NCBI RefSeq assembly: GCF_024868665.1
Contig: NC_079913.1
Coordinates: forward strand, 410,331-474,330
Direction of reading: 5' to 3'
Length of the DNA stretch: 64,000 nucleotides
DNA from: Triplophysa rosa
Taxonomy: Eukaryota > Chordata > Actinopteri > Cypriniformes > Nemacheilidae
How positions within the stretch are numbered: the first letter of the stretch is position 1; every line of letters starts with the position of its first letter. Shown here one piece after another: positions 48,072 through 58,635 of the stretch. The position numbers were made by a program, and so were the translations under genes. Under the pieces are notes generated by a model. It was not told where the DNA came from. It did not search any database and saw nothing but the letters and a program-made list of their open reading frames with translations.

Positions 48072-48609
48072 TGCGTTGCACAAGATTGCACAATGCTATT
48101 TAATCAAAAGTGGAAAGAGTACCAGAGGGAAAGATAAATTAAAGCAAAAAATAATTAACTGAGCACAGTCACAGAGATGGGGAAACTCAAGCTCATATGA
48201 ACATACAAATCACACTTCAAACACAAAAATAAGAATGAATTAATTCTTTTCACACAGATTTTTGTGTTGCCGCCTGAAGACGGAACTTGAGTTTGGCAGA
48301 AGCTTTTATCTAGTGCATCTTGAGTTTGCTTCAAGGTATTCATTTCATTTTTATGTTATTTGGGAATCGAACCGTGACCTTGGCGATGGCAGTGCCATGC
48401 TCTTCCTGTCTAGCTGCAGGAGTGTAAATCAAGTTTAAAAGCTCCTAAACGCAAAAGCAACGCTTCGCCGCAACTCGTGTTAGAGGTCAGTAAACATGCT
48501 AGCCAGCGGTTAGTTCAGAATCACTCACAAGGTGTTGACAAGTGGTGTCTGATTGGATGTGACAGTGATAGATAGATATTTTAAGAGCCCCGGAGAGTGC
48601 AGCCTAGTG

Positions 48610-48780
48610 GTGAAAGGCATCCTTCACCTAAAAATCCTTCCATCATCATTTATTCGTCCTCATTTAGCTCCAAACCGGTTTGATTTACTTTCTGCTATTG
48701 CGTCAAATGGTCATGCTGCTTATATTCATACAATAAAAGTGCATTCATTCAGTTTCATAATTTAATTCAACGTCCATTGT
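48610..48780. mobile_element. Angel-like fragment
   Basis: It contains CATCCTTCACCTAAAAATCC and CCATCATCATTTATTCGTCC, matching the left arm of the family. No right end is found. Confidence 0.5.
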
Positions 48781-49208
48781 TGTGCTTTTCAAGCATATTT
48801 TATGCCTGTAAATGTGCGAGTATGTTTATTTTATGCAAAGTGCACCATCACGTAACCGAGCAAGTAAAATTCGCTGTTTACACTTATGTAGGGTGACATA
48901 AACAAGATGACCTGGAAACATGGATTGCATAACAATCTCACAGCAATTCTGAGTCTCAGTTGGTGACGGTATGCACACAGACATACTCACAGGACAACAA
49001 AAACTGCTGCTCGTACATGTTCTGAGGTTTTGTTTTACTCGGTTTATCAGCTTCGTTCTCCCGTTTGGCTTTGAAAGGTGCGAAGAAACGCATCCACTGA
49101 CTCGCAAACGGATTGACCTGAATGCTGTAGGAGGAGCGAGTGAAAGAGATGCTGTGAGGATGCAGAGAAGTGAGAAAGAAGAGAGGAACGGACCGCTACT
49201 TGCTCTAT

Positions 49209-49212
<4 letters not shown>

Positions 49213-49263
<51 letters not shown>
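49213..49263. repeat. (GA)25 microsatellite
   Basis: A pure GA run upstream of the tspan9 ATG exon. It lies inside the long minus-strand LSLSLS frame, which is therefore an artefact. Confidence 0.95.
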
Positions 49264-49268
<5 letters not shown>

Positions 49269-49950
49269 AATCCGCTCGACAGATGCCAACGATGAAGAGA
49301 CGCAGCGCGTAAAGTTGAAAGCGCACGCTTCGTGTTCTTGCGTTCATGCGTGACAGATATAACAGAAGGGGGAAAATACAAATCTGAGGCACAATCCGTA
49401 GTTGAGTGAAGCGGAATTGCGCATCACCAACCCCTCCAAAGAAACGCAGAAGGAGCAAGATCTCGTGCAAATGCGTTTTGGGGGCACTTGGAGACATCTG
49501 TAAGTTCCGGAGTTTGTGCAAGTGCGTGTATTCGTGGGTGGTGTTGAAACAATTTACGCGCAACTATACCCTTCCGCACCAGATGCCAATTTTGGAGACG
49601 CGCGCCACCGGACCTTTCGTATCCAGTTGTGCGTAAAAACATGCGCGCTTCATCTGACGATGCGGAGGAGTGAGAGCCACGACTCCGAGGTCCTGCGGAG
49701 TCCCTCATTGGACAGCGCGGAGTCAGAGTTCACCCGGGCGGCCCGACGGGGTCATCGTCTTGCCGTGGGGGCTTTCTACGGCTCCCGGGGCTCGAATGTC
49801 AAAAACAAGGCAGCGTGCACAGACGGAGCGGTGGTCGCGGTCCCGCCAGGGGTGAAGCCCCAGGACAAGCGCGTGTCTGCCGGGGGGAAGTACGTTGTGT
49901 TTTATCTGGACTTGTCTTTTATCTTTCTTCTAGAGTTTGAGAAGTTGAAG

Positions 49951-52900
49951 ATGGCGCGTGGATGTCTGTGTTGTGTCAAATACATGATGTTCCTGTTCAA
50001 CCTGCTGTTCTGGGTGAGTATCAGAGCACTGCCTGAACCGTGTAACATACACTCTAGTGTCATTTCTTCAACCTAAACATATTTTTCTAATCCCTTATGA
50101 AAATGAATGATGGTTTTGCTACAACAACCATAGTTTATGGTCAAACTATTATAAAAATACGTAGTAATCAATTTGCAAAACATGGTTACTACACCATATA
50201 TAATATAACAAAAAAAAGGGAAAACACAGGCTCTGTAGTACTTTTGAGCTTGCTGAAACACCAAAAACACTGACTCAGTACAGTTATGAGGATGGACCTG
50301 TTCGGTCTAATAACGCAAGACAAGCTTGTCTCGCACTTTCTTGTTGACTGTCATGTTGGTGTACACGTACACAACTAAAGATGCAAAATTTGCAAGTCAT
50401 AAATGGAAACGATTTCATACTATTTTATACTAGTCACTAGCAAAGGGGTTGGCATCTGTGGTTCCACTGACCAATCAGCATTGTTGTAACAATTTTCCTG
50501 TAGTTCCAGAGCAGTCACGACATTAAGAGTTGAATTGATTGGCTCAAATGTTCAGTGGTTCCATGAGATATTCAGTGGCTTTCCTCAGATATTGTGTGTG
50601 TGTGTGTGTTTGCTCCATTGAGAGACATTGGGGAATTTGTTTCATCATTAGGTATTAAATGCTCACAGATCAAAGGCGGTAATACATATTCATCTAAACT
50701 GAAGCAGTCAAAGTAATCACTTTCTCTTTCTTCCCTCTCTCTACCTTTAGTTGTCTGGTTATGTGTGTGTGTGTGTGTGTGTTACAGTTCTGAGATGGAA
50801 GCGATTGCTGGTTTGTGTGTGTGTGTGTGTTGTTGTTTGTTTGTTTGTGTTTAATGACGGATGTACCGAATCACAATCAGGAAACTTCAGGAAAAAGCTC
50901 CCCACTCATGATGACACTCCCACACACCCCACTGGTGTAGCGTTAGGAAGGGAATGCACGAGAATGCGAAAACTACAGAAAGATTACAAAAGCCTGAAGA
51001 CAGATTTGACACTTTAAACGCCAGGACGGAGAAAGAATAAAAGAATAAATGTGAGGGAGGGACAGAAAGTAAGATAAAAGTGAAGCGGCTTAAAAGGTGA
51101 GACGGAACGCTCGAGACAGAATTACCTTGAGACGGATTCGAAGACTTTTCTTTTTCGGTGCTTCGGTTGGTTGCAATTCAATTTGAGAGTGATTTTTTTT
51201 CAGAGAAATGGCTTTTGTTCTGTGCTGATGTCCTGATTTATAGAAGCATTCAGCTCTTTTAATGTAGATTCCCTTTGAATCCGAATGATAAACAAACCCT
51301 TCCTGCTTATGAAAGGTAGTGTGTTTGTGTCCATATGACATGCCACGCGGTCTTTGTTAGGATTGATCTACTTCTATAAATGATTGAGGGGTAATTAGGC
51401 ATGTTGGTGTGAGACGGGTGATATATATTTCATGCGTTTGACATTAGTGAGCCTGATGGCTCTCAGCTCGATGTTTAAAACATGAGTCGGAAGGTTAAGG
51501 CCAGATTGACTTCAGCAAGGTCAAACACGCCAAGCGTAACACACTCATTTGTGTGAGAGGTCAGCACATTAGAGATCTTATTAACATAAACTGCTACATA
51601 AGCCTTTCTTCTTATAGCCGATCCTTGTTTATCAGTCTTGCTTCAAATAAAAGGAAACTTTCCTCTTCCTCCTCCCCTCTTCTGCTTTTCTACACCTTGT
51701 TTGTGTTCATTACGGCTACTTCACACCAAACAGCTTTTAGAGAATGAGCTCTTTCTCTCCTGTGCCGTCTGTGTGGCAGTCCACTTCAAACGCATCTCAA
51801 CACATTAACAAACAAACCCGTTATAAAAGCTTTTCCAAAGGCAGAGAGAGTACATTGAATTCAATTTGTTTTGTGTACGTGTTTCTGCACCATGAACACT
51901 ACAATTTGGGTTAAAAGCCGTTTATCACGGCTGGCAAAGAACACTGCGTCCTACCTTAGCGCCCACAACGTCTGTCTGTTTCTGTGGACAGAAGAACCTC
52001 AGATTTGATCTCTAGTTTCTGTCTTTTGCCTACGTTCACACGCCAATTATTTTCTCTGCCAGTCATCCTTTTTAATTTCACGGTCCTTTAAATACTTTCG
52101 TCATCTTTAACCTATTTTTCGGACTCCTGCTGTTTATCTCTGGCTCTCTCGCAGCCGGTTTATCGCTTTATTTTCGTTTCTATATAGTTTCGCGAGCATA
52201 AGGATTCTGTCTCGTTTCACATTCCTCGTGGCCTCAGAGTGCATGCTGGGTATTTTCATGAAGGAACTGAACGACACGGCTTTTCACCTTCAATTACGCT
52301 CAAAGAGGAGCGCGTGGAGAGCCGGACCACTAGACCGTAGGGCACGTCGCACGATGACGCACGCACACACACAATGTGGTCGAGGGGTAGAAGAGAGAAC
52401 GTAGAACATCTTGCTTGCTTAAATTTGATGTTTAATTATCTTAAAAGCACTTTTGTTAAATGTGTTTTAATATTTAACAAATGGTTTAATTTTAGATTAA
52501 ATTGCTAGATGTGTTTTAAAATTGTATTTATTTATTGCTTTAGTTTTTAAATACGAAGAAACCCAAGTTGGGAATCTCACTGCTGTGACCATTCTTTTGC
52601 CATACCTTCACCGTGTAACGGTTAGTGCAGGGACCACTCGAGAGATGCAGATCATCCAATACTTCTTCATAATATCCAAGATGAGACGACACAGAACCAC
52701 ACAACACCAGATACAGAACCGAACAAGGAGAGAACTGAAATAGGACAGATAAGGAGGGGTAGACAGGTGATGGGGATTAACCAATAATGTCCAGATGATG
52801 GGGAGCAGGTGTGACGAGTGAAAAGGATTGTGTGGGTGCTGTAGTCCGGTGGTGAATGAGGGCAGACAGTGAGCCGTGACACACCGCATCTCTTTCTATG

Positions 52901-55900
52901 CAATGTTAATTATTCATCTATAAATGCTGCTTGGATGGAAGGAAGTATTTTAACATTAAATATAATGTTTTGAAAACTTTGTTTTAAAGTGAAAAAAAGA
53001 CTTTGATTTTAGCAAGAGTCCAATCTTTCTCCCATAAACACACACACGGCGTGTGCAGCAAATTCAACATTTTGTGGTTTTCTGTCTGGAGCCCGTCTAG
53101 GTGTGTTTTAGCCGAGTGTCTCCTGGTGTCTGGCCCATAGCGGACTAGATTGCTTTTACATTTCGGTTGCCTGAGCATGAAATTACAAGAGTTTCCCCCA
53201 TAAGATGTGTGGACGAGCGTGCCATCTAATCTCTTACACCCTAGACACACACAAAATACAGCCATACACACTTGAATCCCCAACACCTAGCTTTATTGTG
53301 GTTGTATTAGCATTTATATAACTCTCACAGCAGGGGAAGCTGACACAGGTATCATTTTGTTGGCTGGGCACACACAAACTCACTTTCCTCAGACCTTCAG
53401 TTCATGAAGAGCCTTTAATAGTATATACTGTATATATATAATAACGAACGTATTTAATTTGGAAAGAAACGGAGGGTATGAGTACAGCCAATTGAATAAA
53501 AGATAAATGTCTTGAGGTTCTAGGCCACCTAATAAAGAGTTGTACGCGCTAAACATTTTGGGAAAAAGACGTTTTGGCTGAATAGTCAACGACTATTAGT
53601 GCAACGAGTCGAATTGACTTGAATTTAAGTGTCTGACCCTTACGTTTTTGTGTGTAACAGACTGAATTGTGTTCAGTTCAATATGAGACCCTAGACCACC
53701 ACATTTGTAGCAATAGCCAATAAAACATTGTATGGGTAAATATTATCGATTTTTCTTTTATGCCAAAAATCATTAGGATATCAAGTAAACATCATGTTGC
53801 ATGAAGATCTTACATTTAGTCATTTAGCAGACGCTTAGCTATTTAGTAAAGCTATTTGGATGATATTTAGTAAATTTCTTACCGCAAATATTTCAAAAAC
53901 GTTATTTTTGTAAGAGCATGCAGCAAAATCGCAAACCAAAAAAATGGCCAGAAACACGCCTACAAACTTTACCCACTCAAGTTTGGCGTCTATGTAAAGC
54001 TTAGAATTTCCACTTCCTCTCCACAACATCATGACAGCGGTAAACCAACAGAGAGCGTTCAAACAAACCTGTTTCTTTTTAGCCACGGCCTGCTACAGCG
54101 CCTCTGAAGTACAACTTTAAAGGCAATTGTCTCCGATTCCAGATTTTCAAATAGTTGTATCTCAGCCAAATATTGTCCTATCCTAACAATGGAAAGCTTA
54201 TTTATTCTGCTTTCAGATCACGTATAAATCTCAATTTAAAAAAATGACTGGTTTTGTGGTCCAGGGTCACACATGTTGTCTACTGACTAATGTCTGTAGT
54301 ATTCACGTGTCCTGACCAAGTGCACTCTGTAAAGTCTTTCGGCTTCAAAATGCGAAGCTTTCTGAAACCTAAAAACCCTGTTGTACCGAACTGTGATCCG
54401 TGTTTCATTCATAATCGATGTCGTGTCTTTCTCACCGCTCAGTTGTCGGGCTGTGGGTTGTTAGGTGTGGGTATCTGGCTGTCCGTCTCTCAGGGCAGCT
54501 TCGCCACGTTCTCTCCCTCGTTCCCCTCCCTCTCCGCCGCCAATCTGGTCATTACCCTGGGCTCAGTTGTCATGGTTACGGGCTTCCTGGGTTGCCTCGG
54601 TGCCATCAAAGAGAACAAGTGCTTGTTGCTGAGCGTAAGTCCACTTAAGAGTGTTAGTTCTATGCATAATGTATCTGACTCCAAAACGTTACATTTGGAC
54701 GTTTTCAATCCCTCGCTTTCTTTTTTCTCTTCCAGTTTTTTATCGTTCTGTTGATCATCCTGCTGGCAGAGTTGATTCTGCTCATACTTTTCTTCGTGTA
54801 CACGGACAAGGTATGAAGCACGCACACAACTAAACCTCACACTGTCATTAACTCCAGACACATCCAGCAGCCCACACACCTGCTCCAGTGTTTCTCATCT
54901 TCACATTGTGTTCTGTATGTCACGCCACCATCTGCTTATTGAATGAATTGAAATGTAAAGTGACCTAATCTTCTTTTCTTCAAGTAAATATAAAAATTAA
55001 GTAGTTTAAAACAAGCAAAAATATTTGCTAGCGGGGTAGAAAAGATAAACATCATTTTTTTAATATTAAGTATTTGCAGATATTTTGCTTGTTTTAGCAA
55101 AACTTTTTAATATTTTCTTTTAGAAAACAAGATTTAAAGGGGTCGTACATGTGTTTTTCTGTGTCTTTGGTATGCGTCTTATTTTTTTGTATTTGTACTG
55201 CAAAACATAAAAACTTAGAAAATACTAAGAACTTCTTTTTTTTGCAGTGTGTCTCACTCCACATTATGCTCATTTCCCAATGTCGCTCTTAAATCGAACT
55301 CTTTTACAGGTGAGCGAGAATGCTAAACAGGATCTTAAAGACGGCCTGAGGCTCTACAACACGGATAACAACATCGGCCTCCGCAACGCCTGGAACATTA
55401 TACAGGCCGAGGTATGTGTTTGCGTGATATACAGCCATCAGTGACACGGGTAATAATCACAGGTCACTGTAAGTTCAGATGGCTGATTTAACACGGAGAC
55501 AAATGGACCATTTCTGGTCGCAGCTGCCTGCCCGCGGAATTACAGGGGGGGGGATGAATCAGAAGCCCTCCAGCATTGATTTTACCCTGGATAGAAACAA
55601 TAAGCTAGCGTCTGCAAAATTTGGCTTCGTGAATGAGAATATTTTCTCTCGCCCGCTCGCTTTCTTTCTTTCTCTCCCAGTGGCAATGTTGTGGCGTCAC
55701 TGGGCACACGGACTGGCACGATGCCCTACAGGAGAAAACCGTGCCAGACAGATGCTGCCAGGAACACTACAGAGAGTGCGGTCGCAACGCCACAAACGTC
55801 TTTTGGTCACAGGTAAGATGCTGATATATAAACCCACTTCTAAATATTACAATGACCTAAATGTGCTTTATATTTGGCCATTTTTTTAAATGTGGTGTCC

Positions 55901-56272
55901 TTAAAGTGGTGCCAACAGGCCAGTTTCTCATGAGCATCAATGCATTAATACTTCTGTTTGAGTGAATCTTCAGCACACGTCTTATTTCGGACTGTTAGGG
56001 TTGCTACGAGAAGGTTGAGGAATGGCTGAACGACAACAAACATTTGCTGGGAACCATCGCCATGTGTGTGCTGGTCTTACAGGTACTTTCAAACGCATCA
56101 CCATGAGAATCACCAAGAATCATTTCTAGCCATAGTTTTGCCTGGAATGATGTCATATCCTGTCAGGCACAGGGCTGATGTAATTTCCTCATTCCTGCAG
56201 CTTCTTGGAATGGCCTTCTCCATGACCTTATACCAGCAGATCCACAGAGCGGGAAAGAAGTACGACGCCTAG
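49951..56272 (+). CDS. tspan9: tspan9, tetraspanin-9 (complete, 239 aa)
   Basis: Tetraspanin-9 is a four-span membrane scaffold of tetraspanin microdomains, known on platelets and the endocytic route. Exons: 49951-50013, 54443-54634, 54736-54810, 55310-55411, 55681-55812, 55999-56082 and 56201-56272 (TAG). They total 239 residues, the same length as the human protein. Marks seen: the N-terminal palmitoylation cysteines MARGCLCCVKYMMFLFNLLF, GCGLLGVGIWLSVSQGSFAT, GFLGCLGAIKENKCLLLSFF, the large-loop QCCG, PDRCC and GCYEK cysteines, an NAT glycosylation site in GRNATN, and the end HRAGKKYDA. The frame is open for 145 codons upstream of the ATG, but MARGC is the conserved start and an acceptor (TTTCTTCTAG) precedes it by 18 bp. 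Confidence 0.95.
52600..52885. repeat. Possible dispersed repeat
   Basis: This GC-richer block runs from CCTTCACCGTGTAACGGTTA to GACAGTGAGCCGTGACACAC. It contains phrases such as GGTGATGGGGATTAACCAAT that recall a common cyprinid interspersed repeat. Ends and class are not determined. Confidence 0.4.
53683..54272. mobile_element. Palindromic MITE interrupted by at least two insertions
   Basis: The right end TTTTGTGGTCCAGGGTCACA and the degenerate left end ATGAGACCCTAGACCACCAC are inverted copies. Between them are the left-arm words GTAGCAATAGCCAATAAAAC and TTTTATGCCAAAAATCATTA and the right-arm words TTCAAATAGTTGTATCTCAG and CCAAATATTGTCCTATCCTA. I recognise this as a very common cyprinid element. 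Foreign sequence breaks it at about 53808-53865 (with the AGCAGACGCTT motif) and again at about 53912-54108. Confidence 0.7.
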
Positions 56273-56934
56273 AAGTGTTACGAAACAAACTTCCAGAACA
56301 CCACGTGTGTTTTTCACATCCGGTTCGACGCCATCACACGCTTTTATCCAGTGACTTGAAACATTTGGACTTTAAAGCCCGTCAGATTGAAATATGTAGA
56401 GCTGACTGTAGATATTTTTTCACAACTGCGTGGCTGGTGTTTCTTGGCCTGACATTTAACAGCATCTTTAAAAGGAAAACTAATGAAAGGAACTGTTTTG
56501 GGAAGCATTGATGGATGTCTCCGCCAAAAGGTTTTCATCAATATCTTTTTAGCCTGGAAACGGTCTGCTAGCCTACGAACCAAACAAAATGATCAACGTC
56601 ATGCGAGACTGGCCGTTGGTATGTAAATATATATGTTGTCTTACGTTGAAGGATACGCTCCCTATTTTTCTCTTGGACGTTTATGTAAACATAGGCACAG
56701 TTTCCTTTGCTGATGTAATATATCAATAGCATGCTGTATATATTTCACATTCATGTTAGCTTACTGCAAAACAATTGTTATGTTGATTTGAGTGTTATAG
56801 GGAGAACGGGGTCAGATGAAGAAATGCATCATTTGTGTTACATATATATGATAAAATACATTTTTTTAGCATTAAAAAACATAAGTTCAAGAGATTTATA
56901 TTTTTCACATTTAGATATCCAAGAATTAGCTTAA

Positions 56935-57300
56935 AGGAACAGTTCAACATTTTTCTTACCCAAATCTGTATACATTTATAGAAGATATTTGGAAGAGTGC
57001 CAAAGTTTTTGGCCACCACTGACTCCCATAGTAGGAAAAATGCTTTATCGACTTCTTTGTTCTGTTGAACACAAAAGAAAACATTTTGAAGAATGTAGGA
57101 AAGAAAACCGTTCTGGGGCACCATTGACTGCCATTGTCATATTTCCTACCATGGTAGCCAACGGTGGCCAAGAACTGTTTGGTTACAGGCATTCTTCCAC
57201 ACATCTTTCTCTGTGTTCATCAGAACAAAGAAATGTATACAGATTTGGAACAACTCGAAAGTGAGAAGACAGAATTTTTTGTTTTGGGTGAACTGTCCCT
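56935..57300. mobile_element. Angel-like MITE with TTAA duplication, in the tspan9 3'UTR
   Basis: TTAA at 56931-56934 and 57301-57304 flank inverted ends AGGAACAGTTCAACATTTTT and GGGTGAACTGTCCCT. The arms AACACAAAAGAAAACATTTT and GTGTTCATCAGAACAAAG are conserved. It lies between the tspan9 stop and its probable poly(A) signal. Confidence 0.85.
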
Positions 57301-57894
57301 TTAAGTAAAAAGTGGCACAGCTTACCCCTTTCTCCCCTACTTTCATTGACTCCGAGTCTGAACGTGTTTCTTGTAAAGAGTCTTCAGTGTTACGTGTTTG
57401 AGACGCCGCGCGTGGGCTAGTTATCCGCTCGCTCTGGGGCTTTATGTCCCGGCGACTCTGATCCCGTCTCAGTCTAGTCTCTTTGTTTTCTCCTTCACTC
57501 ATCTTTTCAAAGTGCATCTGTACTGCCGGGAGCCAAACGAGCTGTCCTGCTCCGCCTACCGTCAGGAAAGCACGAGATGGCATCAAAGCATGCAGGATAT
57601 AGAGGCCAGGAAGTATAAAGAAAACGAGCTAATATTGCTCTCTCTGGGAAACAAACAACATCACGCAGTTACACATGAAAGGGCGTGACGCGAATTGACT
57701 TGTAGAGCCAGGGCCGCAGCGAGCTGTTTGGCTCCTTGAGGAATCCCATGACACACATTCCCGTCCGTATGCAGTTTGCAAATGACAAAAGATGGACTTT
57801 GATCCACGGATAGCTGCGTCATTATTGATCTGGATAATTTATTACAGAGACATGAGTCACATCTGCATTGCTGTTTAACCAATATCATATTTTC

Positions 57895-57900
57895 AATAAA
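57895..57900 (+). promoter_or_regulatory. tspan9: Possible poly(A) signal, tspan9
   Basis: An AATAAA 1.6 kb after the tspan9 stop. No nearer canonical hexamer stands out, so a shorter 3'UTR using a variant signal is possible. Confidence 0.4.
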
Positions 57901-58096
57901 AAGAATGCTTTAAAGAAACTGGTCTTGCCTGGTATTGATTTTACTAAACATCTTGATAAATTGTCCGTAATTATTGGGTCATTGACTCCACCGCCTCTGG
58001 ACCTTTAGTTACGTTAAGATGAGCTTCTTTTGTATTCGAGAGAAAGATTTTGACGCGTCCATTAAGACATTTGCTTTGTTTAAAGCACTTTTAAAG

Positions 58097-58102
58097 TTTA
58101 TT
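58097..58102 (-). promoter_or_regulatory. Possible poly(A) signal, elapor2-like gene
   Basis: TTTATT on the plus strand is AATAAA on the minus strand, 534 bp past the stop codon at 58636. It lies about 200 bp from the tspan9 signal, so the two genes end tail to tail. Confidence 0.4.
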
Positions 58103-58635
58103 AAAGCATAACCAATATAGGGAGAAGAACAAAACAGCTCAAAATACACAATACAAATAGAAAACAACAGTAAGAGGAGAGCTGTAGGTTCTCTGGGTAA
58201 GACATGAGGGAACGGGCGGTCATCTCGTCTCTTTTAGATCTGCTGTGTGATCAAGAGGAAACGAAAGCGATAGTCACGCTCTGTGGCGGTATAGTTTCCC
58301 TCTGTTGGCTAATCACTAGATATATACTTATCAAGCAGAACTTAAACGTGGAGCATTTCCGTCCACAATTACTCTCACAAATATGTTTCGGCTCAGTTTG
58401 CAGTTTTTTAGGGCAGTGTGAATACTCAAACGCTGTGTTTGTGATGTCCCTGTTGCGGTTGATGCTTATGTGTCTGTGGGTGAGTACTGTATGTATTGGG
58501 AACCAGGTGAATTTGTAAATAAATATTGAGAATCTGAAAAAGATATTGGAAACTGTTGGTAAGAACCTAAATGCTCCCTTCACGTCTCTCTTTCTCTTTT
58601 TTGTACATCACGACGAATCTGTTTTTTCTAGTCCG

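Larger units (their letters stand above)
42973..49931. other. tspan9: Long presumed 5' intron of tspan9
   Basis: I see no supported exon in about 7 kb. The stretch holds an Angel-like copy (44009-44260), a short SINE/LINE-tail-like fragment (45716-45760), compound GT array (46615-46708), a long CA array (47989-48068), an Angel fragment (about 48610-48780) and a GA array (49213-49263). The GC-rich patch at about 49080-49930 could be a second promoter. Confidence 0.5.
50014..54442. other. tspan9: tspan9 intron after the first coding exon
   Basis: About 4.4 kb without a supportable exon. The content is short TG runs near 50591-50609 and 50764-50830, a dispersed repeat at about 52600-52885, and an interrupted MITE at 53683-54272. 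No open frame has family resemblance. Confidence 0.6.

Noticed and set aside
47792..48162. Frames across the (CA)40 run
   Set aside because: Repeat artefact.
48826..49563. 245-codon minus-strand frame
   Set aside because: It runs through the (GA)25 microsatellite (LSLSLS) and the GC-rich patch before tspan9. There are no splice sites at its ends and no family resemblance.
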